Shown: one piece after another, positions 63,060-64,000 of the stretch
How positions within the stretch are numbered: position 1 is the stretch's first letter
Layout of the letters: every line of letters starts with the position of its first letter
Notes under the pieces: model-generated
Seen by the model: the letters and a program-made list of their open reading frames with translations, nothing else
Told to the model about the DNA's origin: nothing
Databases searched by the model: none
Translations under genes and position numbers: made by a program
Assembly: GCA_902797985.1 (NCBI GenBank)
Contig: CADBUZ010000003.1
Coordinates: 1-64,000, forward strand
From: an uncultured bacterium
GTDB taxonomy: Bacteria > Cyanobacteriota > Vampirovibrionia > Gastranaerophilales > Gastranaerophilaceae
Direction of reading: 5' to 3'
DNA: 64,000 nt

Positions 63060-64000
63060 ATGGCAAATCTCTTTACAGAACTTGAAAATATAAATAAACA
63101 AGTACCGTTGGCAGAAATAATGCGTCCAAAAACATTGGAAGAATTTTTAGGTCAATCGAATGTTATAGCACCTAATTCTCCTTTGATGAATTTGATAAAA
63201 TCACAAAGACTTTTTTCATTAATTTTATGGGGAACTCCGGGGTGTGGAAAAACAACATTGGCAAGGTTGATTGCAAATCAGGTTAATGCGAATTTTGTTG
63301 AGCTTTCTGCTGTATCTTCAGGAATTAAAGATATTAAAGAAACTGTTGAAAAAGCAAATGAAGCCCTTAGGTATGGTCAAAAAACTATTCTGTTTATTGA
63401 TGAAATTCACCGTTATTCAAAAACTCAACAGGATGTTTTGTTACCATATCTTGAGGATGGCACTTTGTATCTAATAGGTTCGACTACTGAAAATCCTTCT
63501 TTTCAGGTTGCACCTGCGTTGATTTCAAGAGTTCAGATAATTAGGCTTAATTCTATTGATGATGAAAGTATGGAAAAAATTGTTAATAACGGATTTAATT
63601 ATTTGGAAAAAAATCATCAACCAATAGAATATGATGAAGAAGTTACAAAATTCATAATAAATAATGCAAGAGGGGATGCCAGAACTGCTTTAAATATGGT
63701 TGAGAACTCTTATTTTGCAAGTAATTTTTCGAATAATTTCAGAAAGTTGTCTGTAGAAATATTGGAAAGTATTACTCAAAAAAGAAATACAAGATATTCA
63801 AGGCAGGAGCATTATGATTGTGCGTCAGCTTTTCAAAAAAGTTTAAGAGGGAGTGATCCTGATGCTGCAATATACTATCTTGCAAAAATGATAGAAGCAG
63901 GTGAAGATCCCAGATTTATTGCAAGGAGATTAATAGTATGTTCGGCAGAGGATGTCGGTAATGCAGATCCGAATGCATTAAATGTTTCGTTGAATGCATA
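63060..64000 (+). CDS. rarA: replication-associated recombination protein A, 3' cut by window
   Basis: 313 codons before the window end. AAA ATPase of RarA/MgsA type: PLAEIMRPKTLEEFLGQSNV, Walker A WGTPGCGKTT, FIDEIHRYSKTQQDVLLPYLE, STTENPSFQV and the Arg finger in ALISRVQI, then EDVGNADP of the C-terminal domain. Acts at stalled replication forks. TATTAT lies six bases before the ATG with no ribosome-binding site, suggesting a leaderless mRNA. Confidence 0.93.
   Translation, partial: MANLFTELENINKQVPLAEIMRPKTLEEFLGQSNVIAPNSPLMNLIKSQRLFSLILWGTPGCGKTTLARLIANQVNANFVELSAVSSGIKDIKETVEKANEALRYGQKTILFIDEIHRYSKTQQDVLLPYLEDGTLYLIGSTTENPSFQVAPALISRVQIIRLNSIDDESMEKIVNNGFNYLEKNHQPIEYDEEVTKFIINNARGDARTALNMVENSYFASNFSNNFRKLSVEILESITQKRNTRYSRQEHYDCASAFQKSLRGSDPDAAIYYLAKMIEAGEDPRFIARRLIVCSAEDVGNADPNALNVSLNA

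Overview
The window is A+T-rich bacterial DNA. Its gene content and odd lineage-specific proteins point to a gut member of the Gastranaerophilales (Melainabacteria/Vampirovibrionia, the non-photosynthetic sisters of Cyanobacteria). The pointers are a DUF3326 protein of cyanobacterial/plastid type, two Ski2-type helicases, REP-like hairpins of the GTAGG type, and many hypothetical proteins with short N-terminal signatures. This placement is an inference; there is no rRNA gene in the window. I found no tRNA, rRNA or CRISPR array.

Layout. 0.4-5 kb: diaminopimelate dehydrogenase, a lineage-specific protein, TrpRS and an iron-type alcohol dehydrogenase. 5-25 kb: a fatty-acid/phospholipid cluster (DUF177, rpmF, plsX, fabH, then fabD, fabG, acpP, fabF). 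It is split between fabH and fabD by about 12 kb of unrelated genes: an EF-hand coiled-coil protein, XRE regulator, ACT protein, GGDEF/HD-GYP protein, TPR-glycosyltransferase, helicase, small proteins and a von Willebrand A protein. The fabH 3' end is itself broken by a 1.95-kb insertion flanked by a 99-bp direct repeat of fabH. 25-30 kb: ylxR-infB-rbfA-truB. 30-47 kb: a CheD-like hypothetical, HlyD-type protein, second helicase, SNF2 helicase, ZIP transporter, DUF3326, CCA-adding enzyme, RsmE, M16 protease, phosphohexomutase and CorC-type protein. 47.7-51.2 kb: five small or unusual genes, two of them sharing terminal modules in a flagellin-like layout. 51-64 kb: stomatin, CoA-disulfide-reductase-like enzyme, YebC, LOG, TopA, two GNATs, a dicarboxylate symporter, and RarA cut by the window end.

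The main new signal is a repeated promoter-like element, a seven-base box, exactly 15 bases, then a ten-base box close to ACTTTATATA. I count 14 copies by eye. They sit almost only before lineage-specific genes (EF-hand protein, appendage-like cluster, Ser-rich peptide, tagged proteins), usually 10-50 bases before the start codon, and two copies drive very short apparent transcripts. Several of the controlled proteins carry an N-terminal tag of the form hydrophobic-x-F-x-G/A. Together these suggest a dedicated sigma-factor or activator regulon for a targeted or exported protein set. Core genes (trpS, topA, gltP) lack the element. Other structure includes an inverted repeat pair of about 140 bp enclosing fabG-acpP-fabF, a pair of 120-bp elements around rpmF-plsX, and a duplicated XRE-plus-hairpin unit whose second copy has an in-frame deletion.
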